Source: Streptomyces sp. ISL-98
GTDB lineage: Bacteria > Actinomycetota > Actinomycetes > Streptomycetales > Streptomycetaceae
DNA: 64,000 nucleotides
Assembly: GCF_018614055.1 (NCBI RefSeq)
Contig: NZ_JAGGPB010000034.1
Span: 186,001-250,000, forward strand
Direction: 5' to 3'
The notes under the pieces are model-generated. The model was not told the DNA's origin, did not search any database, and saw only the letters and a program-made list of their open reading frames with translations. Positions 33,119-42,271 of the stretch are shown piece after piece (the stretch's first letter is position 1; each line of letters starts with the position of its first letter). The position numbers were made by a program, and so were the translations under genes.

Positions 33119-36100
33119 CTAGGAGCCCGGCGTCAGGCGCAGGGTCAGGATCTGGAACGGGCGCAGGGTCAGTCGCAGCGTGCCGTCCGGGGCCGGTTCG
33201 TACGCCGCCGTCTCCGGCAACGGGCGCTCCAGCAGGTCCGTTTCGGTGAGGGAATCGACCGGGAAGGCCGTCGCCAGCTTCGCCGTGGCGCGGCCGCCGC
33301 CCGCCTCGTAGAGGCGCACGATCACATCACCGCTTCGGTCCTCGGCCAGCTTCACCGCCTCGACGACGACGCGGTCGTTGTCGACCGTGAGGAGTGGGGC
33401 GACCGGTCCTGCGCCTCGCGGGAGCGTGCGCTCCGGGAGGTTGATCCAGTGGCCCTCGCGGACCGCGTCCATGACCGTCGCGCCCGGTGCCAGTGCGAAG
33501 CGCAGGCGGTGGGCGCCCTGGTCGGTGGCCGGGTCCGGGTAGCGCGGGGCGCGCAGGAGGGAGAGGCGGACCGTTGTGGTCTGGCCGCCGTCCTCGCGGA
33601 CGGTGCGGGTCACGTCGTGGCCGTACGTCGAGTCGTTGACGACCGCAGCGCCCCAGCCCGGCTCCTCGACGTGGATCCAGCGGTGCGCGCAGATCTCGAA
33701 CTTGGCGGCGTCCCACGACGTATTGGTGTGGGTGGCACGGAAGACATGCCCGAACTGCGTCTCGGCGGCCGACCGGTCGGCCTTCACGTCGAGCGGGAAG
33801 GCGGCCTTCAGGAATTTCTCCGTCTCGTGCCAGTCCACGTCCGTCTCGATGTCCAGGACTTTCGCGCCGGAGCGCAGGGTCAGGCGCTGCACGACCGTCG
33901 AGCCGGAGAAGGAGCGGGAGACGGCGATGACCGCACGGTCCTCCGTCGATTCGACGAGTTCCAGCGCGTCGAGCTCCACGAGGTCCGTCACATTGTGGCG
34001 GTAGAACTCGTCGACGTCCCACGCGTCCCACATGTTCGGGAAGTCCGGGTGGATCTGGAGGAGGTTCGCCGCTCGGCCCGGCGCGACCGCCTCCCTCTGC
34101 GCCCCGATGTCGTACGCCGAGACCACCAGGCCGCGCGCGTCGACCGTGACGCGGAGCAGGCCGTTGGCGAGCTCGTAGCCGCCCGAGCGGGGTGCCACCG
34201 TGACCGGAGGCGTCGTACGGGGCCCGGCCACCGCCGCGCCGCCCGCCGGGACCGAACGGCGCTCGTGCGGCGATGCGTTGAAGACCAGATCCAGGGAGCC
34301 CTCGCCCGCCAGCGCCGTCTGCGCCGCTACCGTGATCGCCTCCAGCTCCGCCCGTACCCGCGCGTACGTCTCCCGCGCCTCCCGGTGCACCCACGCGATC
34401 GACGATCCCGGCAGGATGTCGTGGAACTGGTGCAGCAGGACCGTCTTCCAGATGCGCTCCAGGTCGTCGTACGGGTACGCGTAGCCGGGGACGCGCACGG
34501 CCGCCGTCGCCGACCACAGCTCCGCCTCCCGCAGCAGCGACTCGCTGTGCCGGTTGCCCTGTTTGGTCTTCGCCTGCGAGGTGTACGTACCGCGGTGCAG
34601 CTCCAGATACAGCTCGCCCGCCCACACCGGCGCGTCCGGATACTCCGCCTGCGCCTTGGCGAAGAAGGCGGAGGGCTTCTCCACCGTCACCTTCGGCGAG
34701 CCCTCCAGGTTCCGCAGCCGCCGCGCCCGCGCCAGCATCTCCCGGGTGGGGCCGCCACCGCCGTCGCCCCAGCCGAAGGGGGCCAGGGAGCGCGAAGCGC
34801 GGCCCTTTTCACGGTAGTTGCGGGCCGCGTGCGCCATCTGGGCGCCGCCCAGATCGGAGTTGTACGTATCGACCGGCGGGAAGTGTGTGAAGACGCGCGT
34901 GCCGTCGATGCCCTCCCACCAGAAGGTGTGGTGCGGGAACTTGTTGACCTGGCTCCATGAGATCTTCTGCGTCAGGAACCACTTCGACCCCGACAGCTTC
35001 ACCAACTGCGGCATCGCCGCCGTGTAGCCGAAGGAGTCGGGCAGCCAGACCTCGTTCGTCTCGATCCCGAACTCGTCCATGAAGAATTTCTTGCCGTACA
35101 GGAACTGGCGGGCCATCGCCTCCCCGCCCACCATGTTCGTGTCGGACTCCACCCACATCCCGCCGACCGGCACGAACTGCCCGTCCGCGATCTTCTTCTT
35201 GACCTTCGCGAAGACCTCCGGACGGTGTTCCTTGATCCAGGCGAGCTGCTGCGCCTGCGACATCGCGAAGACGAACTCCGGGTGGTCGTCCATCAGCGCG
35301 ACGACGTTGGAACAGGTGCGGGCCACCTTGCGGACCGTCTCGCGCAGCGGCCACAGCCACGCCGAGTCGATGTGCGCGTGGCCGACCGCGCTGATGCGGT
35401 GCGCGGACGCGTTCGCGGGGGAGGCCAGGACCCCGGCCAGTTCGGCCCGGGCGCGCGTGGCCGTCCCCGCGATGTCCGTCAAGTCGACCGCGTCCAGGGC
35501 GCGTTCGACGGCGCGCAGGATGTCCCAGCGGCGCGCGTCGCCCTCCGCGAGCTCCGTCATCAGCGAGCCCAGCACCTCCAGGTCCTGGACCAGCTCCCAC
35601 ACCTGCGCCTCGAAGACCACCAGATCGATCCGGCCGATGCGGTACAGCGGCTCGCTGCCGGAGGTGAGCCTGTCGCCCTCGTACGTCGGCTTGTGCTCGA
35701 CCAGGACCGGATTCGACGACGCCTCGACGTACAGCAGCACGTCCTCGCCACCGGCCGCCGGGTCGCCGATCCGCACCCAGTCGTTGAACGGGTTGAGCGC
35801 CTTCACCGCTTCCCCGTCGGGGCGGTAGACCAGCCCCTCGCACTGGAAGCCCGGCATCTGCCGGTCGAAGCCGAGGTCGACGACGGCCTCGACGGTGCGG
35901 CCCCGCCACTCCTGAGGCACCCGGCCCGTGACCCTGAACCAGGTGGTGCCCCACGCCGGGCCCCACGTCTGCCCCGCCGCGGCCGGCTCGTACACGGCGG
36001 ACAGACCGTCCGCGACCGGCACCGGCTCGCCCGGGGCGTCCCACCTCTCGATGGTCAGCGGCACGGGGCTGGAGCGGACGGCGGGCTGGATGCGTTCCCT

Positions 36101-36148
36101 CAGTACGCGCCGCAGGCGGTGTTCCACGATGCTTCGGTCGTCATGCAT
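33119..36148 (-). CDS. Alpha-mannosidase, glycoside hydrolase family 38
   Basis: A 1009-residue GH38 alpha-mannosidase. The N-terminal beta domain ends near 250. The catalytic part has the zinc-site motif GHAHIDSAWLWP (H259, D261), the nucleophile D371 in WLPDSFGYTAAMPQ, and a zinc-binding H in LLHQFHDILPGSSIAWVH. The C-terminal beta-sandwich domains end in LRPFQILTLRL. It has no signal peptide, so it should act on imported or intracellular mannosides. Length is typical of bacterial cytoplasmic members. It is a single-gene transcript by context; a terminator follows it. Confidence 0.93.
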   Translation of the reverse strand: MHDDRSIVEHRLRRVLRERIQPAVRSSPVPLTIERWDAPGEPVPVADGLSAVYEPAAAGQTWGPAWGTTWFRVTGRVPQEWRGRTVEAVVDLGFDRQMPGFQCEGLVYRPDGEAVKALNPFNDWVRIGDPAAGGEDVLLYVEASSNPVLVEHKPTYEGDRLTSGSEPLYRIGRIDLVVFEAQVWELVQDLEVLGSLMTELAEGDARRWDILRAVERALDAVDLTDIAGTATRARAELAGVLASPANASAHRISAVGHAHIDSAWLWPLRETVRKVARTCSNVVALMDDHPEFVFAMSQAQQLAWIKEHRPEVFAKVKKKIADGQFVPVGGMWVESDTNMVGGEAMARQFLYGKKFFMDEFGIETNEVWLPDSFGYTAAMPQLVKLSGSKWFLTQKISWSQVNKFPHHTFWWEGIDGTRVFTHFPPVDTYNSDLGGAQMAHAARNYREKGRASRSLAPFGWGDGGGGPTREMLARARRLRNLEGSPKVTVEKPSAFFAKAQAEYPDAPVWAGELYLELHRGTYTSQAKTKQGNRHSESLLREAELWSATAAVRVPGYAYPYDDLERIWKTVLLHQFHDILPGSSIAWVHREARETYARVRAELEAITVAAQTALAGEGSLDLVFNASPHERRSVPAGGAAVAGPRTTPPVTVAPRSGGYELANGLLRVTVDARGLVVSAYDIGAQREAVAPGRAANLLQIHPDFPNMWDAWDVDEFYRHNVTDLVELDALELVESTEDRAVIAVSRSFSGSTVVQRLTLRSGAKVLDIETDVDWHETEKFLKAAFPLDVKADRSAAETQFGHVFRATHTNTSWDAAKFEICAHRWIHVEEPGWGAAVVNDSTYGHDVTRTVREDGGQTTTVRLSLLRAPRYPDPATDQGAHRLRFALAPGATVMDAVREGHWINLPERTLPRGAGPVAPLLTVDNDRVVVEAVKLAEDRSGDVIVRLYEAGGGRATAKLATAFPVDSLTETDLLERPLPETAAYEPAPDGTLRLTLRPFQILTLRLTPGS

Positions 36149-36234
36149 GAAAGCGACTCCGATGGCTGCTCGGCTACCCGACGTCGTTCGGGTCGATCAC
36201 CTCGGTGATACCCAGTGCCGCCGGATGTCCGGCA

Positions 36235-36636
36235 TCACCGGTGCGCCTCCGCGGGCTGGAGCAGGTCCCAGCGGTTGCCGTAGAGATCCTCGAAGACGGC
36301 GACCGAGCCGTACGGTTCGTGGCGCGGCTCCTCCATGAACCGGACGCCGGCCGCCGTCATGCGAGCGTGATCGCCCGCGAAGTCCTCCGTATGCAGGAAG
36401 AAACCGACCCGGCCGCCGGTCTGCGCGCCCACGCTCGCGAGCTGCGTGACGTCCTTGGCGCGGGCCAGGAGGAGGCCCGTACCCGGTGCGGAGCCGCGCG
36501 GCCGGACGACCACCCAGCGGGAGGCGTCGCCGCGGTCGGTGTCCTCGACCAGTTCGAAGCCGAGGGCGTCGGTGTAGAAGGCGATGGCTTCGTCGTAGTC
36601 GCGGACGACGAGGGTGACCAGGGCGATGTGCGGCAT
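36235..36636 (-). CDS. VOC (glyoxalase/bleomycin-resistance) family protein
   Basis: A 133-residue vicinal-oxygen-chelate protein with two beta-alpha-beta-beta-beta units: MPHIALVTLVVRDYDEAIAF (metal His near the start) and VGFFLHTEDFAGDHARM. VAVFEDLYGNRWDLLQP supplies the C-terminal metal Glu/Asp. Its substrate is unknown. GGAAG precedes the ATG at 36636. It lies upstream of the mannosidase gene on the same strand with an 86-bp gap. Confidence 0.85.
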   Translation of the reverse strand: MPHIALVTLVVRDYDEAIAFYTDALGFELVEDTDRGDASRWVVVRPRGSAPGTGLLLARAKDVTQLASVGAQTGGRVGFFLHTEDFAGDHARMTAAGVRFMEEPRHEPYGSVAVFEDLYGNRWDLLQPAEAHR

Positions 36637-36736
36637 GGGCTTCTTCCGGTGAGGGGAGGCCGACGTTATACCGCGACACCGCGCCGTCTGCCTCTTCCGC
36701 GCCGTCTGCGTCGTCCGCGTCCACGACGCCCCGGCT

Positions 36737-37903
36737 CTACTGCGTCTGGGGGATGTGCTGGGTGACGCAGTGGACGCCGCCGCCACCCCACGCGAGCGTG
36801 CGTGCCAGGGCGCCCACGACCTCGCGGGTGGGGAAGAGCGTACGGAACTGGGCGAGGGCGAGGGAGTCCGTCGCCGACTCGCCGGACAGGGGTACGACGA
36901 CGCTGCCGCTGGTCTCGTAGTAGTTGGTGTAGCTGAACGTCTCCACCGTCAGGCCGTTGTGCCGGAAGTGGGGCTGGTGGTGGAGCTCCACGATGTCCAG
37001 GCTCCGGCCTCGGGCGTCCGTGGCGTTCTGCAGTACCGCCTTGTTGGCCGCCATGCGCGCGTGGTTGGGGCTCGTGGTGTCGGGCTGGGTGTGGAGGAGG
37101 ACCTTCGCCGGGCCCAGATAGGCGGCGACGAGGTCGACGTGGCCGTTGGTGATGTCGTCGTTGTTGAGGCCGTACGGCAGCCAGACGACCTTGCTCGCTC
37201 CGTACGCCGCCAGCAGCGCGGCCTCGATCTGGGCGCGGGTCATGGTGGGGTTGCGGTTGGGGTTGAGCAGACACTCCTCGGTGGTGATGAGCGTGCCCTG
37301 CCCGTCGGTGATGACCGCCCCGCCCTCCAGGACCATGTCGACGGGCTTGCGCTGTACGCCCAGGTGGTCGCACACGCCGACCGGCAGCAAGTCGTCCTTG
37401 GCGTACGGGAACTTCTCGCCCCAGCCGTTGAACTTGAAGTCCAGCCCCGTCTTCTGTGTCCTGGCCGCGTTGACGGCGAAGACCGGTCCGGTGTCCCGCG
37501 TCCAGCAGTCGTTGATCGCGTACTCGATGACGGTGACCGTGCTGCCGCACTGGGCGCGTGCCTCCGCGGCGTGGCCCGGCTCGGCGACCATCAGGACCGG
37601 CTCGAAGCGGGCGATCTCCTTGGCTATGCCGGCGATCTCGGCCTGGGCGTCGTTCAGGAGCCCGCCCCAGCCGACGGCCGGGTCCCAGGGCCAGGCCATG
37701 ACACAGCCGGAGTGCGCTTCCCACTCGGCGGGGGCGTGGAACACGGTGGTGGCCTCCTTGGCGGTCGGGGCGGTCGGCGCGGTCGTGGCTGTGGTCGGGG
37801 CGGCGGCGGCGCGGCCGCCGCCGAGCACGGCGGCTGCTGTGGCTGTCAGTGCGGCGGCGCTGAACCCTCTTCTGCTCATGTGCGGCATGCGGGGCAGAGT
37901 CAT
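36737..37903 (-). CDS. aguA: Tat-exported agmatine deiminase (peptidylarginine deiminase family)
   Basis: A 388-residue guanidino-modifying enzyme with a twin-arginine signal (MSRRGFSAAALTATAAAVLGG). The mature protein shows the family pattern: AWPWDP, INDCWTRDTGPVF, FKFNGWGEKF, VLEGGAVITDGQGTLITTEECLLNPNRNP and, at the end, the nucleophile C379 in GGGGVHCVTQHIP. It should convert agmatine to N-carbamoylputrescine outside the cell. AAGGAGAT lies before the ATG. The downstream partner in the reading order is the permease gene at 37965, whose product could import the product or substrate. Confidence 0.92.
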   Translation of the reverse strand: MTLPRMPHMSRRGFSAAALTATAAAVLGGGRAAAAPTTATTAPTAPTAKEATTVFHAPAEWEAHSGCVMAWPWDPAVGWGGLLNDAQAEIAGIAKEIARFEPVLMVAEPGHAAEARAQCGSTVTVIEYAINDCWTRDTGPVFAVNAARTQKTGLDFKFNGWGEKFPYAKDDLLPVGVCDHLGVQRKPVDMVLEGGAVITDGQGTLITTEECLLNPNRNPTMTRAQIEAALLAAYGASKVVWLPYGLNNDDITNGHVDLVAAYLGPAKVLLHTQPDTTSPNHARMAANKAVLQNATDARGRSLDIVELHHQPHFRHNGLTVETFSYTNYYETSGSVVVPLSGESATDSLALAQFRTLFPTREVVGALARTLAWGGGGVHCVTQHIPQTQ

Positions 37904-37964
37904 CTCGTATCTCCTTGCCGGGAAGAAGCTGATGTGTGCGCGGAAGGGTGAGGGCGAAAGCCGG

Positions 37965-39512
37965 TCAGGAGGGATCGGCGGCGAGCTCGGCGGTCTCGTC
38001 CGCGCCCGGCTTGTCGGTCCCGGCCGGACGGTCGTGGCGGTCGTCGCGGATCTTGTCCTGCGGGCGCTTGACGACCAGGTAGACCAGGCCGACGACGATG
38101 ATCACGGCTGTGCCGATGAGACCGGCCCACACCTGGTACCAGGGGGCGCCCGGAGGGGCGAGGATGGCGCGCGGCCAGCACACGTTGACCACCTCGAAGC
38201 CGGTCCACAGCACGGCCAGCACATTGAGCCACGTGCCCTTCTTCCCCTGCCGGATGTGTCCTGCGGGAACCCACGTGCCGCGCAGGCGCGCGACCAGTGC
38301 GGCCAGGGAGGTCAGGAAGAACGGCAGGAAGGTCGCCGCCGTGCCGAATGCGATCAGGCTGCCGATGGCGGTTGCGTCGAGACCGAGGAGCAGGGCCGAA
38401 CCGCTGACCAGGGTGGAGGCGACCAGGCCGCCGATCGGGGCCTGTCGCTTGTTGACCTTCCGTACGTGCCGGGAGAAGGGGAAGACGCCGTCCCGGGCCA
38501 GGGAGTAGAGACCGCGGGCCGCGCCGCCCTGGGACGCCATGGCGCAGGCAAGGAAGCCGAGCAGAACGACGGCTACGAACGGCTTGTCGGACCAGGAGCC
38601 GAAGGAGTGCACCACCGCCGTGGTCACCGGGTCGATGTCCTCGCCCAGGACGACCTTGTCGGGGGCGGGGTGGGCGAGGGCGACAGCCATCGCGTTCAGG
38701 ATCACGACCGCGCCGACGCTGAGCAGCGCCCACCACATGGCGCGCGGCACCTGGCGGCCCGCGTCCTTGGTCTCCTCGGAGGTGGAGACGCAGGCGTCGA
38801 AGCCGATGAAGGCCCAGCCCGCCACGGCGACGGCGGCGAGGAAGGCCATGGCGGTGGAACCGCCGGACAGCGCCTCGGCTCCCATGGTGTCCGTGAACAG
38901 GGCGAAGCCGTGCTCCCGGAAGAACAGCAGCAGGGCGAAGCCGACCAGGACCGAGGCGACGGCCTCGGCTGCGATGCCCATGGACACGATCAGGCTCAGG
39001 ACCCTGATGCCGTACGCATTGATCAGCATGCACCCGAGCAGGATGGAGACGGCCACCGCCACCATCGCTCCGGGCGTCGGCGTGATCCCGAAGAGGGCGA
39101 AGACCCAGGGGGCGGCCAGATAGGCCACGGTGGTGTTGCCGAACATCACGGCGAACTGCCAGACCCAGCCACCCATCCAGCCGAAGGTCGGGCCGAGGAG
39201 GCGCCGCCCCCACTGGTACGGGCCGCCCGCGAGCGGCCACTGGGAAGCGAGCTCGGAGTAGACGTTCACGACCAGGCACTGGCCGATCAGCACCAGGGGC
39301 AGTGCCCAGATCCACGCCGGGCCCGCGATGGTCGTGCCGACCATGGCCACGGCGTACAGGGCCACCACGGGCGAGACCACGGCGAAGCCCATGGAGATGT
39401 TCCCCAGGATGCCGAGGCTGCGGCGCAGCTCCTGCCGGTAGCCCAGGTCGCTCAGGCGGGCGGCGTCGGTGTCGATGGGTGGCGCGGGACTGCCGGCGCG
39501 CGGTTCTGTCAT
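37965..39512 (-). CDS. APC superfamily amino acid/polyamine permease
   Basis: A 515-residue transporter with about 12 membrane segments. The APC signature is near the start (LGYRQELRRSLGILGNISMGFAVVSPVVAL, read in two parts: helix 1 then the GFAVVSP loop) and the consensus GFDACVSTSEETKDA lies at helix 6. It resembles eukaryote-like GABA/amine permeases of actinobacteria. It is 61 bp upstream of the agmatine deiminase gene on the same strand, so putrescine, agmatine or a related amine is a reasonable cargo. The ATG at 39512 has GAGGTGA before it. The polar C-terminal tail is cytoplasmic. Confidence 0.88.
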   Translation of the reverse strand: MTEPRAGSPAPPIDTDAARLSDLGYRQELRRSLGILGNISMGFAVVSPVVALYAVAMVGTTIAGPAWIWALPLVLIGQCLVVNVYSELASQWPLAGGPYQWGRRLLGPTFGWMGGWVWQFAVMFGNTTVAYLAAPWVFALFGITPTPGAMVAVAVSILLGCMLINAYGIRVLSLIVSMGIAAEAVASVLVGFALLLFFREHGFALFTDTMGAEALSGGSTAMAFLAAVAVAGWAFIGFDACVSTSEETKDAGRQVPRAMWWALLSVGAVVILNAMAVALAHPAPDKVVLGEDIDPVTTAVVHSFGSWSDKPFVAVVLLGFLACAMASQGGAARGLYSLARDGVFPFSRHVRKVNKRQAPIGGLVASTLVSGSALLLGLDATAIGSLIAFGTAATFLPFFLTSLAALVARLRGTWVPAGHIRQGKKGTWLNVLAVLWTGFEVVNVCWPRAILAPPGAPWYQVWAGLIGTAVIIVVGLVYLVVKRPQDKIRDDRHDRPAGTDKPGADETAELAADPS

Positions 39513-39539
39513 GGGTCACCTCGGGGGGAGCAGCTAAAT

Positions 39540-39552
39540 CTAACGCTGTTAG
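39540..39552. promoter_or_regulatory. Palindrome in the permease/TetR divergent gap
   Basis: CTAAC-gct-GTTAG is a perfect inverted repeat about 28 bp before the permease start and about 95 bp before the tetR start. It is a plausible operator for the divergently encoded TetR-type repressor. Confidence 0.6.
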
Positions 39553-39646
39553 GTATGGGGTGCGGGGACCATAACGCGCCGCCTGGCCGGATGTGAACCC
39601 CCTTCCGCCGGGTAATCTGGCGGCTGAAAAGAGGGGGAGCATCGCG

Positions 39647-40288
39647 ATGGGCCGACCGAGCCAGCCACTGCTGAGCCGCGAGAACATCGCGCGCGCGGCG
39701 CTCGTACTCCTCGACGAACTGGGCCCGCAGGCGCTGACGATGCGGGCGCTGGCCCAGCGTCTGGGCGTGAGCGGAGCGTCGCTCTATCACCACGTTGCGT
39801 CCAAGGACGATCTGCTGGACGCGGCGTTGGACCTGATCAATGAGGAGATCGACCTCGGGCCGCTGGAGCATCCGCAGTGGCGTGAGGGGATCGCGGCGTA
39901 CGCCCGTGGCTACCGCGAGGTGTACATGCGCTACCCGAACATGATTGCGATGGTGGCGCGGCGGCGGGTGGAGGCGGACAAGGCTCTGCGCGGGTACGAC
40001 ACGCTGATGGGCGCGCTGCTGCGGGTCGGGTGCACGCCGGCCAAGGCGGCGGAGGTTGCGGCGGCGATCGACTATCTGGTCCTCGGGTCTGCGCTGGAGA
40101 CGTTTGCGGCGGGCTTTACGCGGGCGCCGGGTGCGTACCGCCCGGCGTTTCCGTCGCTGGCGGATTCCCTCGAAGGGGCCGACGGTGTGGGGTCGGGGCT
40201 GGCCGGGCTCGACGACCGCGGCTTCGAGTTGGGGCTCGGGTTGGTGCTGGACGGGCTGGCTGCGGCTGTGCGGGGGCGCGACGCGTAG
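39647..40288 (+). CDS. TetR family transcriptional regulator
   Basis: A 213-residue repressor. The N-terminal helix-turn-helix is ALTMRALAQRLGVSGASLYHHV followed by ASKDDLLDAALDL. The C-terminal half is the TetR_C type seen in tetracycline-repressor-like proteins (EEIDLGPLEHPQWREGIAAY and later DYLVLGSALETFAAGF). It is divergent from the permease/deiminase operon and probably represses it in response to an amine. GGGGGAG stands before the ATG. Confidence 0.9.
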   Translation: MGRPSQPLLSRENIARAALVLLDELGPQALTMRALAQRLGVSGASLYHHVASKDDLLDAALDLINEEIDLGPLEHPQWREGIAAYARGYREVYMRYPNMIAMVARRRVEADKALRGYDTLMGALLRVGCTPAKAAEVAAAIDYLVLGSALETFAAGFTRAPGAYRPAFPSLADSLEGADGVGSGLAGLDDRGFELGLGLVLDGLAAAVRGRDA

Positions 40289-40379
40289 GCGGTGCGGAGC
40301 CACCGAGCGGCGGCGTCGGCACATTTCACAGCGGGAAGGGGCGGGGTGGGGAGCAGGCACCCGCCAGCACAATGGGCCC

Positions 40380-41012
40380 ATGCAACCGCACCGGCTCGTC
40401 GCGCGTGCCCGCCGTCTCATCGCCCCCGGCCGCCGCCGCATCCTCGGCATCACCGGCCCGCCCGGCGCCGGCAAGTCCACCCTCGCCGCGCACCTCGTCG
40501 ACCACCTCGGCGGGCAGGCCGTCCTCGTCCCCATGGACGGCTTCCACCTCGCGGGAGCAGAGCTCGACCGCCTCGGGCGTACGGACCGCAAAGGCGCACC
40601 CGACACCTTCGACGCCGCCGGGTACGTCGCCCTCCTCACCCGGCTGCGCGCCCCCGGGACGACCGAAAGCATCGTCTACGCGCCCGCCTTCGACCGCGCA
40701 CTCGAAGAGCCCGTCGCCGGCAGCATCGCCGTACCCGGGCCGCTGGACGCGCCGCTCGTCATCACCGAGGGCAACTACCTTCTCCTCGACGAAGAGCCCT
40801 GGGCCGCTGTCCGGGACCTGCTCGACGAGGTCTGGTTCGTGGACCTCGACCAGGACGAGCGCGTACGCCGCCTCATCGACCGGCACGAACGGTTCGGCAA
40901 GCCCCGCCCGACCGCCGAGCGCTTCGTCCACGCATCGGACGAGGCCAACGCCCGCCTCGTCGAGCAGGGGCGCGACGCCGCCGACCTCGTCGTCACCCTC
41001 GCAACCGGCTAG
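40380..41012 (+). CDS. P-loop nucleoside/pantothenate-kinase-like protein
   Basis: A 210-residue kinase of the uridine kinase/PRK superfamily. Walker A is GITGPPGAGKSTLAAHLV, the Walker B-like segment is VLVPMDGFHLAGAELDRLGR, and the lid region is RLIDRHERFGKPR. VITEGNYLLLDE is a further family mark. Related stand-alone enzymes phosphorylate nucleosides or fructose-type sugars; the substrate here is not clear. It begins with ATG 40380. The M24 peptidase gene lies 32 bp downstream. Confidence 0.84.
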   Translation: MQPHRLVARARRLIAPGRRRILGITGPPGAGKSTLAAHLVDHLGGQAVLVPMDGFHLAGAELDRLGRTDRKGAPDTFDAAGYVALLTRLRAPGTTESIVYAPAFDRALEEPVAGSIAVPGPLDAPLVITEGNYLLLDEEPWAAVRDLLDEVWFVDLDQDERVRRLIDRHERFGKPRPTAERFVHASDEANARLVEQGRDAADLVVTLATG

Positions 41013-41044
41013 CGAGCGCCCCGCCCTCGCGGCAGGATGAAGCC

Positions 41045-42190
41045 ATGCCTCCCGCGCCCGTCACATCCGATGCGCCCACGCCCTTCACCGCCGACGTCTA
41101 CCGCGAACGTATGGCCCGCGCCGCACAGTCGGCCGCCGACGCCGGGCTCGACGGCGTACTCGTCGCACCGGGGCCCGATCTCGTCCACCTCACCGGCTAC
41201 CGGCCCGTCGCCACCGAGCGCCTGACCCTCCTCGTCCTGTCCGCGAAACAGGAACACGAACCGGTCCTGGTCGTGCCGACCCTCGAAGCCCCCGACGCCG
41301 AACAGGCCGTCGGAGCCCCCGCGCTCACCCTTCGCGACTGGACCGACGGCAAGAGTCCGTACGAGGCCACCGCGCCCCTCCTCGCCGCCGACGGCCGCTT
41401 CGGGGTCAGCGACAACACCTGGGCGATGCATCTGCTCGGGCTCCAGAAAGCGCTGCCGGGCACCTCGTACGTATCGCTGACCGAGGCCCTGCCCATGCTG
41501 CGGGCCGTCAAGGACGCGGCCGAACTGGCCCGGCTCGAAGCGGCGGGCGCGGCGGCGGACGCGACGTACGAGGAGATCGTCAAGGTACGTTTCTCCGGGC
41601 GGCGCGAGTCCGAGGTCGCCGCCGAACTCGCCCATCTGCTCACCCAGTTCGGGCACGAGCAGGTCGACTTCACGGTCGTCGGCAGCGGCCCGAACGGCGC
41701 CAACCCGCACCACGAGGCGGGCCTGCGCGTCATCGAGGAGGGCGACATGGTCGTACTCGACTTCGGCGGCCTCATGCACGGTTACGGCTCCGACACCTCC
41801 CGGACGGTCCATGTCGGCCCCCCGACCGCCGAGGAGCAGCGCGTCCATGACGTCGTACGGGAGGCGCAGCAGGCGGCCTTCGAGGCGGTGCGGCCGGGGA
41901 TCGCGTGCCAGGAGGTGGACCGGGTGGCGCGCGCGGTCATCACCGGGGCCGGGTACGGCGAGCGCTTCATTCACCGCACCGGACACGGAATCGGCGTGAC
42001 CACGCACGAACCGCCGTACATGGTCGAGGGCGAGCGGCAGCCGCTCGTACCCGGCATGTGCTTCTCCATCGAGCCCGGCATCTACCTCCCCGGCCGCTTC
42101 GGCGTACGTATCGAGGACATCGTGACCGTCACGGAGGCCGGCGGCCGGCGTCTCAACACCACCGCGCGCGAGCTGGCCGTCGTCGGCTGA
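41045..42190 (+). CDS. M24B aminopeptidase (Xaa-Pro peptidase family)
   Basis: A 381-residue pita-bread metallopeptidase. A creatinase-like N-terminal domain (1-150) is followed by the catalytic domain with all five metal ligands: D in VVLDFGG, D in GSDTSRT, H in RTGHGIG, E in SIEPGIY and E in VRIEDI. It cleaves the first residue before proline in small peptides, in the cytoplasm. The gene follows the kinase closely and may share its promoter. Confidence 0.92.
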   Translation: MPPAPVTSDAPTPFTADVYRERMARAAQSAADAGLDGVLVAPGPDLVHLTGYRPVATERLTLLVLSAKQEHEPVLVVPTLEAPDAEQAVGAPALTLRDWTDGKSPYEATAPLLAADGRFGVSDNTWAMHLLGLQKALPGTSYVSLTEALPMLRAVKDAAELARLEAAGAAADATYEEIVKVRFSGRRESEVAAELAHLLTQFGHEQVDFTVVGSGPNGANPHHEAGLRVIEEGDMVVLDFGGLMHGYGSDTSRTVHVGPPTAEEQRVHDVVREAQQAAFEAVRPGIACQEVDRVARAVITGAGYGERFIHRTGHGIGVTTHEPPYMVEGERQPLVPGMCFSIEPGIYLPGRFGVRIEDIVTVTEAGGRRLNTTARELAVVG

Positions 42191-42271
42191 GGCCCCGCTC
42201 CAACCCTGGTACTTGGGGCGGTCGCGGACGCTGTCCAGCACCGGAGTTTGAGCACACCTCAAGGCAAGAGG

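Noticed and set aside
32996..34960. A 654-codon plus-strand frame
   Set aside because: It is antisense to the GH38 mannosidase gene, which has complete catalytic motifs. No start signal or domain supports it.
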